Counted from the first letter of the stretch, positions 43,625-50,518 are shown. The stretch is 64,000 nt of DNA from BRHc4a sp049323755 (GCA_049323755.1 JBMOPE010000044.1:1-64000); one strand, 5' to 3'. The notes: generated by a model from the sequence alone, not told the origin. Numbers and translations: made by a program.

Positions 43625-43691
43625 TATTTTTCTGGAAGGAATTACCCTTTAATAGTTGAATAGCTAATGTAAAAAGGAGGGAGAAATTGTA

Positions 43692-44207
43692 ATGAAAAGA
43701 AAAATCATTATGTTTTTATGCCTGGTGCTTGTTGCTACACTGTTTTACTCAATAGGTGCTTATGCCGGTAGCCCAATAAAAATTGTTGTGAACGGTAAGC
43801 AGTTACAGCCTGATGTCGCACCACAGGTTATCGACGGTCGGACTATGGTCCCCATTAGATTTGTCGCTGAGGCCCTGGGGGCAAAAGTTAGCTGGGATGA
43901 AAATAATAACGCTGTAGTTATAACAACAGACACCGCCGACCCTGGGCAGAAAAAACAGTTTAGTGGTTCCGGAAATGACTTTACAGAAAAGTTTACTCTT
44001 GGAGAGGGGCTTGTTAAGGTTAATTATAAACATTCTGGAGAAGGTAACTTTATTGTTTGGCTCTTAGATAATAACGGTAAAGAAATTCAGCTAATCTCGA
44101 ATGAAATCGGCTCCTGTGAAGGTAAGATTGCCTTTTCTGCAAAGCAGGGGGTGCACCTCGTCAACGTGCAAGCCGGTGGCGCTTGGTCGATAACAATAGA
44201 GCAGTAA
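43692..44207 (+). CDS. Secreted stalk-domain (copper amine oxidase N-like) protein
   Basis: 171 residues from ATG 43692 behind AAAGGAGGG. A signal peptide covers residues 1-25 (KRKIIMFLCLVLVATLFYS, cleavage after AYA). Residues 28-80 are the stalk domain (VVNGKQLQPDVAPQVIDGRTMVPIR and VSWDENNNAVVI). The last 85 residues form another beta domain ending in WSITIEQ. It is secreted and probably binds the cell envelope. It sits between the lysis genes and attR with its own terminator, like a lysogenic-conversion cargo gene. Confidence 0.8.
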   Translation: MKRKIIMFLCLVLVATLFYSIGAYAGSPIKIVVNGKQLQPDVAPQVIDGRTMVPIRFVAEALGAKVSWDENNNAVVITTDTADPGQKKQFSGSGNDFTEKFTLGEGLVKVNYKHSGEGNFIVWLLDNNGKEIQLISNEIGSCEGKIAFSAKQGVHLVNVQAGGAWSITIEQ

Positions 44208-44213
44208 CATTGA

Positions 44214-44240
44214 GGCCCCGCTAGACGGCGGGGCTTTTTC
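44214..44240 (+). terminator. Terminator after the stalk-domain gene
   Basis: GCCCCGC/GCGGGGC stem followed by TTTTTC. A second weaker hairpin with a T-run follows at about 44250-44282 and may act on the opposite gene. Confidence 0.8.
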
Positions 44241-44282
44241 ATCGATACAAGACCCTGCCAGTGGTGGGGCCTTTTTTTTATT

Positions 44283-44468
44283 TTAATCCGGCCAAAGATA
44301 GTCAACACTTTTTCCGAGTGCTTTGGCTATCTTTTTTGCTGTTTTTAGGTAAATGTCTTTTTGATCATTTACAATCCTGCTAATTTCGGACTGCTGAATG
44401 CCCGTCCTTTTAGACAATTCCTCCTGCGATATTCTTTTGAGCAGCATAACTTCTCTTATCCTGTTCAT
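44283..44468 (-). CDS. XRE-family HTH regulator (61 residues)
   Basis: Almost the whole protein is an XRE helix-turn-helix: ISQEELSKRTGIQQSEISRIVN (residues 13-34), then TAKKIAKALGKSVDYLWPD. It is divergent from the HTH gene at 44643. The 174-bp interval contains a perfect inverted repeat (44519-44536). The pair could be a second switch, or an antitoxin-like regulator at the prophage's right end. Confidence 0.8.
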   Translation of the reverse strand: MNRIREVMLLKRISQEELSKRTGIQQSEISRIVNDQKDIYLKTAKKIAKALGKSVDYLWPD

Positions 44469-44518
44469 CCCTTAAACTATTCTTTTAAACAATATTCGCA
44501 TCCTTTTGGCGCGAAAAA

Positions 44519-44536
44519 TATGAGTATTAACTCATA
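44519..44536. promoter_or_regulatory. Palindromic operator candidate between divergent HTH genes
   Basis: TATGAGT-ATTA-ACTCATA: two perfect 7-bp arms. A TATAAA hexamer (44553-44558) lies 16 bp to the right. Its position between two HTH genes suggests a shared operator. Confidence 0.5.
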
Positions 44537-44642
44537 AATTGTTGAATAATGGTATAAAATGTCGTGAGAGCCGTAGTTATGAACGGTGTGTTTTTATGAA
44601 TTTCGACAGGCTTTGGTTATATACTGAAAGGGAGCTCAAAAC

Positions 44643-44843
44643 TTGGATGTGGCCGGCACAATCGCAAGGCTTAGAAGAAAAAAAGGCTGGACTCAGGTAG
44701 AGTTGGCTAAGGCTACCGGGCTAAGTCGAGGATATATCGCAGATATTGAGCAGGGCAGAAGGAATCCCCGTCAAAAGACAATGGCAATTATTGCAGAGAA
44801 GTTAGGAGTGGACGTAGAGGAATTACAGAGGAGGGGGACATAA
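44643..44843 (+). CDS. XRE-family HTH regulator (66 residues)
   Basis: TTG 44643 with GGGAG upstream. A single XRE domain: WTQVELAKATGLSRGYIADIEQG (residues 16-38), then KTMAIIAEKLGVDVEEL. SinR-like in length and sequence type, without a dimerisation domain. Divergent from 44283 and inside the prophage close to attR. Confidence 0.82.
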   Translation: MDVAGTIARLRRKKGWTQVELAKATGLSRGYIADIEQGRRNPRQKTMAIIAEKLGVDVEELQRRGT

Positions 44844-44976
44844 TGATGGAGATTAATTTTTACAGGAAAATTATAGAAGTCATAAACTGTGTTCGGGATT
44901 GACAGAACATATGTTCGGTTATAAAATATTTATACTGGTCAATTGTTTATAACATAATTAAAATGGAGATGAAGCT

Positions 44977-45213
44977 ATGTTTAATCAAATGCGTAAAATT
45001 GACGACACAGCCATTAAAATAGATCAAGTAAAAACTCTAATGGGAGTACTCATAGAATACCGTGATACGATGCCTCAAAAATACCAGGATAATATTGTCC
45101 ATGTAGCGTTTGATATTCTTACTTGTTCTGAAAAGACACTATTAGAAATCTCAACAGCGTTACTGGGGGAACACGGGGAACAAAAAGGGAACAAAACATT
45201 TCAAACGGGCTAA
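44977..45213 (+). CDS. Hypothetical protein near attR
   Basis: 78 residues from ATG 44977 with ATGGAGATG upstream. Mostly helical, with no recognised motif (QVKTLMGVLIEYRDTMPQ, then TLLEISTALLGEHGE). It is the last gene before the prophage boundary. The function is unknown. Confidence 0.55.
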   Translation: MFNQMRKIDDTAIKIDQVKTLMGVLIEYRDTMPQKYQDNIVHVAFDILTCSEKTLLEISTALLGEHGEQKGNKTFQTG

Positions 45214-45315
45214 TTAGTTTTTTCATTTATCTAATTAATTCCTGTGACGAAATAAAATGCCCAAAATAAAAGGCTTAAAAATACAGAACTTTTATGGATG
45301 AATTAATTCTGTTGC

Positions 45316-45332
45316 CCAAGGAAACTCCTTGG
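45316..45332. repeat. Inverted repeat abutting the attR core
   Basis: CCAAGGA-AAC-TCCTTGG ends two bases inside the 49-bp att repeat, so it lies on the phage side of the crossover. It may be an integrase-binding site or a short hairpin. Confidence 0.4.
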
Positions 45333-45379
45333 ACTTCTAATCCGTAGGTCAGGGGTTCGAATCCCTTCTGGGACGCCAG
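45331..45379 (+). repeat. attR core: 49-bp direct repeat of the tRNA-Arg 3' part
   Basis: Perfect copy of 4777-4825. It begins at the anticodon stem and has no 5' tRNA half, so it is not a functional tRNA. It marks the right end of the 40.5-kb prophage. The host terminator (45384-45424) follows. Confidence 0.93.
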
Positions 45380-45383
45380 ATGC

Positions 45384-45424
45384 ACCGAGGCCTTCAGGCT
45401 AATACCTGAAGGCCTCGGTTTGTT
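45384..45424 (+). terminator. Original tRNA-Arg terminator (displaced by the prophage)
   Basis: ACCGAGGCCTTCAGG and CCTGAAGGCCTCGGT form a 15-bp perfect stem, followed by TTGTTT. It would have followed tRNA-Arg before integration. A near copy is at 47302-47342. Confidence 0.8.
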
Positions 45425-45533
45425 TAACGCGATCTTTATGGCTATCGGAGAAGTCATATAAAAAAACTGTCAAATTGCTTAAATAGCCGGTTAGATGCAT
45501 AACTGAAAGCCCGACCCCGTTTTCCCCCATCGC

Positions 45534-46328
45534 TTAAGTCATTTTACTTTCGCTAAAATTATTTACATCGATATCGGGGGGTTTTGAAGATTTCCATAAC
45601 TCTATATAACTATTAAAAATTTCTTGAAAAGTCTCTTTACCTTTTGCAGTAGATACTATAAAACTAGGTCGGTTAGTTGGAGCACACCAATTAATGATTG
45701 GTTCAAGTCGTGCCCATGCATAGTCTGCTTTAGGGTTGGCAATAACAACGCTATTAACTATTAAGCCATCATACCATCTCACGTCTATATTTCTTGAGAT
45801 CGCATAATTTGTTAGTATTTTAATTTCTTCCCGTAACTTCTCAACACTGAAAAGATATGGATCTGAGATTTGCTTTAATTGTTTTAAGCTCTCGGAGTCA
45901 GGATGTATTAATACTAAGCGCCCTTTATTAAGATCCTTACTAGCTTTTAAAACTGTTCCACCCTGAACACTGCCGGAAGGCCAAGCAAACCAAGCCTCCG
46001 ATATATTCTTTAACTCTCCTCCGAAAGCTGGTAAGGAATTGCGATTATCGTAAAATCTTTCTATGTTTAATTTAGAGCTTGAATCTAATTGATCTTTTAT
46101 TGAGAGAGCAACTCTCTCAACCAGATGTTCAACGTAGAACCTTTGAAGAATTATTTCAACTATACCGGCTCCAATTAAAATACTGCTAAGGTGTGAAATA
46201 GTCGAGTGCAATATATGATTTAATCTGTTTTCAAGTAGAATAGTTAAAATAAGTAGAATAAACCCACTTAAAAAAATAATTGTGCTCCATTGTTTAATTA
46301 TTGTTTTATACAGGTTAATGACAAACAC
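45534..46328 (-). CDS. Two-TM membrane protein with unknown cytoplasmic domain
   Basis: 264 residues. Two N-terminal membrane helices (IIFLSGFILLILTILL, residues 16-31, and ISSILIGAGIVEIIL-like, 44-62) precede a ~200-residue soluble domain. That domain has LVLIHPDSESLKQL, RNIDVRWYDGLIVNSVVIANP and NRPSFIVSTAKGKETF. The alternation of strands and His/Asp/Lys residues recalls the HKD or PLD-like fold, but I cannot identify catalytic residues. It lies alone between attR and a decayed att copy, so it is probably accessory cargo of an older element. A membrane-anchored effector with a sensing or nuclease domain is one possibility. Confidence 0.65.
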   Translation of the reverse strand: MFVINLYKTIIKQWSTIIFLSGFILLILTILLENRLNHILHSTISHLSSILIGAGIVEIILQRFYVEHLVERVALSIKDQLDSSSKLNIERFYDNRNSLPAFGGELKNISEAWFAWPSGSVQGGTVLKASKDLNKGRLVLIHPDSESLKQLKQISDPYLFSVEKLREEIKILTNYAISRNIDVRWYDGLIVNSVVIANPKADYAWARLEPIINWCAPTNRPSFIVSTAKGKETFQEIFNSYIELWKSSKPPDIDVNNFSESKMT

Positions 46329-46430
46329 CCCTTAACAAAACTTAACTACTTATTATTCTATAAATGGATCATTATACCTCCTTTTGCAGAAATGTAATAA
46401 CTGAGAAATATGATTGAGCTACATAAAAAT

Positions 46431-46507
46431 AGGAGGCGTAGACCTCCGTCACCTACCGGAGTGAGTGCCGGCCCTCCAAGAGATTAGTTGCGGCCGATTT
46501 TTTGTTT
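46431..46507 (+). ncRNA. Structured GC-rich leader-like element
   Basis: In an AT-rich spacer, GGAGG can pair with CCTCC, or CTCCG with CGGAG. A third stem CGGCC/GGCCG is followed by ATTTTTTG. Competing pairings plus a terminator-like end resemble a small attenuator or ncRNA, upstream of the DUF3231 gene. I cannot match it to a known class. Confidence 0.35.
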
Positions 46508-46568
46508 AAGGGAATGATTGATGCACATGGCTACAGAGGAGTGAAGATATAGCCATAATGTAGTTTTT

Positions 46569-47165
46569 GTGAATATTTATGTACAACAGGGGGAAAATAA
46601 TTTTGAGGTAATTTCTTTAGGAAGCTGGAGTGAGCTAATGAATTTATTGCAAATTGCCTATGATACCTTTAAACCATTTATTGATGGTGAGAAGCCACCA
46701 TTGAATGTATTGGAGGTCTCAAATTTATGGTTGTTCCTTGCAATAACCAATAACACACTACGTAATGAAGAGATAGCTATTAATATCACACAGGATAACG
46801 AATTGAAAAAAATATTGCAGGATGCAAGAGAAATACATAAAACAGCTGCAGAAGATATTAATAAATTGCTTAAACAGGAAAATGTTGCACTACCTGAAGA
46901 TACTCCTGAAAAGGCTTACGTTTCCGAAGTAAAAAATATACCGGAAGGTGCAAAACCTAATGATGAAGAAATTGCCAATTTAATGTCATTTAATCTTTTA
47001 TTAGGGATCAAGTATTCTGCAAGAGGATCAACTGAATCAATTCGCCCTGATGTAGGATATATTTTTTTCAAAGTAATTGTAAAAAAGACCTTGCTTGGTG
47101 TAACTCTTAAAGCCCTAATGCAAAAACGTGGATGGCTTAGGGTTCCCCCCCCTTATAAACCCTAA
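46569..47165 (+). CDS. DUF3231 family protein
   Basis: 198 residues from GTG 46569; the ribosome-binding site is weak. It has the helical DUF3231 pattern: LEVSNLWLFLAITNN, KKILQDAREIHKTAAEDINKLLKQ, VALPEDTPEK, PNDEEIANLMSFNLL and the signature end MQKRGWLRVPPPYKP. This family is specific to spore-forming Firmicutes, usually has two such repeats, and is thought to be spore-coat or stress related. Here only one unit remains. It lies between the two tRNA-derived repeats, so its presence in an integrated remnant is notable. Confidence 0.75.
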   Translation: MNIYVQQGENNFEVISLGSWSELMNLLQIAYDTFKPFIDGEKPPLNVLEVSNLWLFLAITNNTLRNEEIAINITQDNELKKILQDAREIHKTAAEDINKLLKQENVALPEDTPEKAYVSEVKNIPEGAKPNDEEIANLMSFNLLLGIKYSARGSTESIRPDVGYIFFKVIVKKTLLGVTLKALMQKRGWLRVPPPYKP

Positions 47166-47250
47166 AAATTTAAAAGAAATTCCCCTGTTTTGATCTATAC
47201 TTTATGGCAAGTCAAAATCTCCCGCTCTGAAAATATGATTGCCGGGTTGT

Positions 47251-47297
47251 ACTTCTAATCCGTAGGTCAGGGGTACAAATCCCTTCTGGGACGCCAG
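47251..47297 (+). repeat. Third, mutated copy of the tRNA-Arg 3' part
   Basis: Matches 45333-45379 with two changes in the T-loop (GGTTCGAAT to GGTACAAAT). The similarity continues through the terminator: 47251-47344 against 45333-45426 is 94 bp with four mismatches. It marks an older or satellite integration at the same site. Confidence 0.85.
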
Positions 47298-47301
47298 ATG
47301 T

Positions 47302-47342
47302 ACCGAGGCCTTCAGGCTAATACCAGAAGGCCTCGGTTTGTT
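47302..47342 (+). terminator. Duplicate of the tRNA-Arg terminator
   Basis: ACCGAGGCCTTC..GAAGGCCTCGGT followed by TTGTTT. It differs by one base in the stem from the copy at 45384. Confidence 0.75.
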
Positions 47343-47367
47343 TATTGCCCTGAATTCTGGATTCCCG

Positions 47368-47406
47368 CCGCTGGAACAGCGGCACGGGCTGCAGGCCCGT
47401 TTTTTA
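47368..47406 (+). terminator. Tandem hairpins ending in a T-run
   Basis: CCGCTG-GAA-CAGCGG is followed by ACGGGC-TGCAG-GCCCGT and TTTTTA. The second is a good Rho-independent terminator. Nothing coding precedes it within 200 bp apart from the tRNA fragment. Confidence 0.6.
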
Positions 47407-47472
47407 TCGTGTTTTTTGGGACAGCCTCTTTTTTTGATTAAACAGGATTTCGTTGTCCGGATTTTTTAGCCA

Positions 47473-47625
47473 TTAATTGTGCGAACTGACGTTGGTGTAC
47501 TGCGGGAATTGGTGCATCATTTGTTAAAATTCTTGGGCTGTCTGCTGCTGTACCTGACTAATTTGGGTAAATAACTGTTTTACTTCAGGATCGATTGCGT
47601 TCTTGGAGGAGGATATTATAAAATT
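47473..47625 (-). pseudogene. Decayed coat-protein-like fragment
   Basis: Read on the minus strand, this stretch gives NAIDPEVKQLFTQISQVQQQ, then TAQEF, a stop, QMMHQFPQYTNV and another stop. The composition (Gln-rich, helix followed by MMHQFPQY) resembles the C-terminus of CotF-like spore coat proteins. No start codon is evident and there are two in-frame stops, so it is a relic. Confidence 0.35.
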
Positions 47626-47646
47626 TTGTTATACTTTTAAAGTGAT

Positions 47647-47684
47647 AACACCTTGTCAAAGCATCATTGGCAAGGTGTTTTTCT
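47647..47684 (+). terminator. Hairpin terminator before the DUF3795 gene
   Basis: AACACCTTG/CAAGGTGTT stem followed by TTTCT. Confidence 0.65.
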
Positions 47685-47686
47685 AA

Positions 47687-47726
47687 TTGACATAGAAAAA
47701 TAGAAAAATACATGGTTGGGGGGGGG
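47687..47726 (+). promoter_or_regulatory. Promoter-like TTGACA with a G9 tract
   Basis: TTGACA (47687-47692) is followed 16-17 bp later by TACATG, then a run of nine G (47718-47726), about 50 bp before the DUF3795 start. A homopolymer here can change length by slippage and so affect transcription or the leader. Confidence 0.35.
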
Positions 47727-47775
47727 TACAGTCTAATACAATTTTATAATTACCTTTATTGAAAGGAGAAAAACT

Positions 47776-48186
47776 ATGGATTATAAACAGATGACAGCGC
47801 CTTGTGGACTGGATTGTTTCAATTGTTTTTTGTATTCAGATTATGAGGATAAGGAGCTGCAGGCCAGGGTTTTAAAAGAGGCTGGCTATTCTTTGGAAAT
47901 AGCGATATGTAAGGGATGCCGCAACGAAAAAGGAAAGATTCCCAATCTCCCAATGTCTTGTAACGTGTATCCATGCGCAGAAAAGAAAGGTGTTGCATTT
48001 TGTTGTGATTGTTCTGATTTTCCTTGTGATTATCTTCATCCATATGCTGACCGGGCCTCTGAGATACCACATAATACCAAAGTATTTAATCTATGTTTAA
48101 TAAAAAAAATGGGATTGGAATCATGGGCAAAAGAAAAAGCAATGAGTGTTAAGAAAGTGTATTTTACTGACAAGTGGAAGTTGTAG
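47776..48186 (+). CDS. DUF3795 Cys-rich protein
   Basis: 136 residues from ATG 47776 with GAAAGGAG upstream. It carries a dense Cys pattern: CGLDCFNC near residue 10, CKGC, SCNVYPC and CCDCSDFPCDYL. This matches DUF3795, a predicted zinc-binding protein of anaerobes. It is soluble, without signal peptide. The function is unknown; metal or redox sensing is possible. It stands alone behind a promoter-like region with a G9 tract. Confidence 0.8.
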   Translation: MDYKQMTAPCGLDCFNCFLYSDYEDKELQARVLKEAGYSLEIAICKGCRNEKGKIPNLPMSCNVYPCAEKKGVAFCCDCSDFPCDYLHPYADRASEIPHNTKVFNLCLIKKMGLESWAKEKAMSVKKVYFTDKWKL

Positions 48187-48460
48187 AAGTATAATAAACG
48201 GCCCGCTTCTGGGAAAAGAACTGGACGGAGTACAATAAAAATCAGGAACTATCCGCTTGTTGGCGGGATATTAAAGTAGAAACCAGTTCAGAGGGTTCTA
48301 CTTTTATTTTTATTTCCAGAAATGGGGAAAGGTCGTGACAGTCCGGTGACTGATAATTAGCGGGCTTATGACGGGTGGAACAACTTAGCCATCAGCCGAT
48401 GCCTAAAAAGTAGCTTAAGGGCTGGCCTGGAATACCAACCCCATTGCCAAACTGGTGCTC
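48187..48460. other. Non-coding spacer
   Basis: No convincing frame or strong terminator. It contains GTAGAACC/GGTTCTAC-like arms (AGTAGAAACCAGTTCAGAGGGTTCTACTTTTATTTT is a weak hairpin with a T-rich end around 48278-48315). Confidence 0.3.
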
Positions 48461-48605
48461 CGACTGAAACCGGCTTTAAGACTTGAAGGTAACGGTATGC
48501 CAACCACCGTCGAAAGTCGCATCCTGCTCCTCTCCGGTTGCCGTCTGCATCCGGCAGACAGCTTGGCATTCCGTAGCCTTCTTCGTCAAAACCCGGTAAC
48601 AGTCT
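48461..48605. repeat. Inverted pair of a ~40-bp repeat unit
   Basis: Copy A (48461-48502, plus) reads CTGAAACCGG..ACGGTATGCC. Copy B (48565-48605, minus) reads CTGTTACCGG..ACGGAATGCC. Both share the CCGG core, a GAC..GA stretch and an ACGGWATGCC end with unit C at 48783. Between them is the hairpin GTCTGC-CGGAT-GCAGAC (48543-48559, minus). Confidence 0.5.
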
Positions 48606-48780
48606 ACGCAATATTTAGCAACGGGGCTGGTATTCCCTGCCTCCATGAATGTCACCCAGAGACCTTTCCTGTAAAGCTTTTAAGCGGCTATTAAGTGTCC
48701 GCCCTAAAAATGTTGTTCTATACTATTTAAAAGTGTACGTAGGGGGGAGGACCTTTCAGGCCCGGAGCTTTTTCCGGAGG

Positions 48781-48945
48781 CTGCTACCGGCTCTTGGCGA
48801 CAGAGTCCACGGAATGCCGGCAAGGCCGCAGGACGCGGCCTGAGCCCGAATAGTGCATGGATGCACGTATGAGGGCGTACGGCAGGCCGTAAGCGACGGA
48901 GCATAGAGCTGGTTCAGCCGCAGGACTACAGCCCGGACTGAAAAC
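48781..48945 (+). ncRNA. Candidate structured RNA: repeat unit plus serial GGA-loop hairpins
   Basis: Copy C of the unit (48783-48818) is followed by three tightly packed perfect hairpins: GGCCGC-AGGAC-GCGGCC (48824-48840), GTGCAT-GG-ATGCAC (48853-48866) and TACGGC-AG-GCCGTA (48878-48891). A larger TTCAG/CTGAA stem with GCAGGAC follows (48913-48941). No plausible protein fits. GGA exposed in hairpin loops is the hallmark of CsrA/RsmE-binding RNAs. That role is an inference. Confidence 0.45.
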
Positions 48946-49041
48946 CGCACCCCCGGCCCCAGATTTTCAATGTCTATGAGTACTAACTGAGTTATATGAA
49001 CAAAGCTACTCCGCTCGATTGTAGGTTTTTCAACAGCCTGA

Positions 49042-49078
49042 CCGGGTAATAAGTTTTTACTTATTACCCGGCTTTTAT
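49042..49078. terminator. Strong bidirectional terminator
   Basis: A 13-bp stem CCGGGTAATAAGT/ACTTATTACCCGG with a TTT loop, followed by CTTTTATTT. It separates the repeat/hairpin region from the leftward DUF421 gene. Confidence 0.85.
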
Positions 49079-49120
49079 TTATGGTTTGGAGGGGGCATGC
49101 CTAAAGCTGTTTTTAACCAC

Positions 49121-49981
49121 CTACCTTTTCAGGATAGGCTCGGTGTTGTTTACTATTTCCCAAAGCACCCGGGAAGAATTTTCATACATTTTTTTGGCTT
49201 CCGGGTTTTTTGTGCCCAGGGCGAATAACTCGCAGTCAGCCTGGCACTTTTTGAGGGTTGCATGCAGCAGATCTCTTGTTTTGGGCTGTGGCACCTGTAT
49301 GGCGTCGTCAAAAAGGTCCAGGTAAAGCTGCCCCGTGGAATCAACCTGACCAATAAATACATTTTCCGGAGCAACCCCCGCCTTTTCCAGCTCGGTGTTC
49401 AGCCATTTTCTATTAAGGCCCATCGCCGTAAGGGGTTCGTCCATTACGATTCCGTCCATCATAACGGTCTGGGGAACACTTTCCAAACCGACTTTCATGC
49501 CTGCAGACTTGGCGGTAAGCGGCTGCTTATCTTTTTTCAGAAGTACGCTTACCTCGCCGGTGGGCTCTAAAACGGCAAACTCTACATCAGCGAAGTTAAA
49601 AACATTTTTCCGACGCAGCTGGCTTAGGAGGTCTTCGGGTGTAAGGCGGGCTTCCATCATTTTATCTTCCAAAACCTTGCCATGATTGATAAGAACCGTA
49701 TCTTTCCCCTGGAAAATATCCCTGACTGTCTTGTATTTTATGGAAAGTATATAAATCATTGCCGGCAGCAGTGTCCATACTGCTAAAGCAATTAGCCCCC
49801 CGGGCAGTACCTTTTGCAGATTGAGGGATATAACGGCCACCATCACCCCTATGACAATTGCCGTGACCAGATCGAAATAAGTCAGATGTGAGGTTTGACG
49901 CCTTCCAATCAGGCGAACCAGCAACAAGGTGAGAAAGAATAACCCTGTGGACCGCAATAGTATATTTAACCACTCAGTCAT
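49121..49981 (-). CDS. DUF421 (YetF-type) membrane protein
   Basis: 286 residues. Three N-terminal membrane helices (about 10-30, 38-58 and 62-82; RLIGRRQTSHLTYFDLVTAIVIG is characteristic) precede two soluble DUF421 repeats, with VLINHGKVLEDKMMEARLT and LLSQLRRKNVFNFADVEFAVLE. In spore formers, DUF421 genes next to DUF1657 genes belong to the spoVA2mob-type group linked to spore membrane properties. Two DUF1657 genes lie directly upstream, transcribed in the same direction. Confidence 0.88.
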   Translation of the reverse strand: MTEWLNILLRSTGLFFLTLLLVRLIGRRQTSHLTYFDLVTAIVIGVMVAVISLNLQKVLPGGLIALAVWTLLPAMIYILSIKYKTVRDIFQGKDTVLINHGKVLEDKMMEARLTPEDLLSQLRRKNVFNFADVEFAVLEPTGEVSVLLKKDKQPLTAKSAGMKVGLESVPQTVMMDGIVMDEPLTAMGLNRKWLNTELEKAGVAPENVFIGQVDSTGQLYLDLFDDAIQVPQPKTRDLLHATLKKCQADCELFALGTKNPEAKKMYENSSRVLWEIVNNTEPILKR

Positions 49982-50007
49982 AGCAATTACCCCTGTCTTG
50001 ATATTTA

Positions 50008-50214
50008 TTAAAACCCCTTGTACTGGGGCTCTTCAAATTCAATAACCCCTACCCTTTTTTCCATTTCCCCGATAATTTCGTCCAGGTGCCCGGCGCTTTT
50101 AGCCAATATATCGCGGGATTCCCTGTTTTCTTCAATTGAGGCCATGGTCTCCAGGGTGGCCCGGGCACCCTTAAGGCTGGCGACGGTTTGTTTGACCTGA
50201 CCTGCTATGGTCAT
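50008..50214 (-). CDS. DUF1657 protein
   Basis: 68 residues. All-helical, with the family frame TVASLKGARATLETMA, a central HLDEIIGEMEKRV helix and the signature end EPQYKGF. ATG 50214 with AGGAGG upstream. It is paralogous to the protein at 50312 and probably co-functional with the adjacent DUF421 protein in spores. Confidence 0.88.
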   Translation of the reverse strand: MTIAGQVKQTVASLKGARATLETMASIEENRESRDILAKSAGHLDEIIGEMEKRVGVIEFEEPQYKGF

Positions 50215-50270
50215 AGGACCACCTCCTATATTTAATATATTTTGTATTGCAAAGGCGATTTGTATACGGA

Positions 50271-50298
50271 AAGAACCGGATCGCCTGATCCGGTTCTT
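50271..50298. terminator. Palindromic terminator between the DUF1657 genes
   Basis: A 12-bp perfect stem AAGAACCGGATC/GATCCGGTTCTT with a GCCT loop. The trailing T-run is short (TTCTT), so termination may be partial. Confidence 0.6.
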
Positions 50299-50311
50299 CT
50301 ATTAGACTAAC

Positions 50312-50518
50312 TTAGAAACCTTTGTACTGGGGCTCTTCCTTTTCTATTTCTGATATCCTGGGCTCCAGGCTTTCCACAATGCTTTTGGTTTGCATGGCGG
50401 CGTTAGTGTACATCTGCTTTGCCTGCTGGTTCTGGGTTTGCAGTGCAAACGACTCCAGGTTTGCCTGGGCGCTTTTAAGACTGGCCAACGTCTGTTTTAC
50501 CTGGGTTCCAATAGTCAT
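50312..50518 (-). CDS. DUF1657 protein
   Basis: 68 residues from ATG 50518 (GGAGG upstream). It shares its start (MTIG.QVKQT.ASLK) and the EEPQYKGF end with 50008, and differs mainly in the middle, which is Gln/Asn-rich. First gene of the DUF1657-DUF1657-DUF421 group, separated from the second by a palindrome. Confidence 0.88.
   Translation of the reverse strand: MTIGTQVKQTLASLKSAQANLESFALQTQNQQAKQMYTNAAMQTKSIVESLEPRISEIEKEEPQYKGF

Noticed and set aside
45331..45379. Possible second tRNA-Arg gene
   Set aside because: Only the 3' part from the anticodon stem is present; the 5' acceptor strand and D-arm are missing. It is the attR core.
47251..47297. Possible third tRNA-Arg gene
   Set aside because: It lacks the 5' half and has T-loop changes that break TTCGAAT. 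It is a relic att copy.
48366..48904. Several 60-80-residue frames on both strands
   Set aside because: They mirror one another because the DNA contains inverted repeat units and hairpins. None has a ribosome-binding site or domain.
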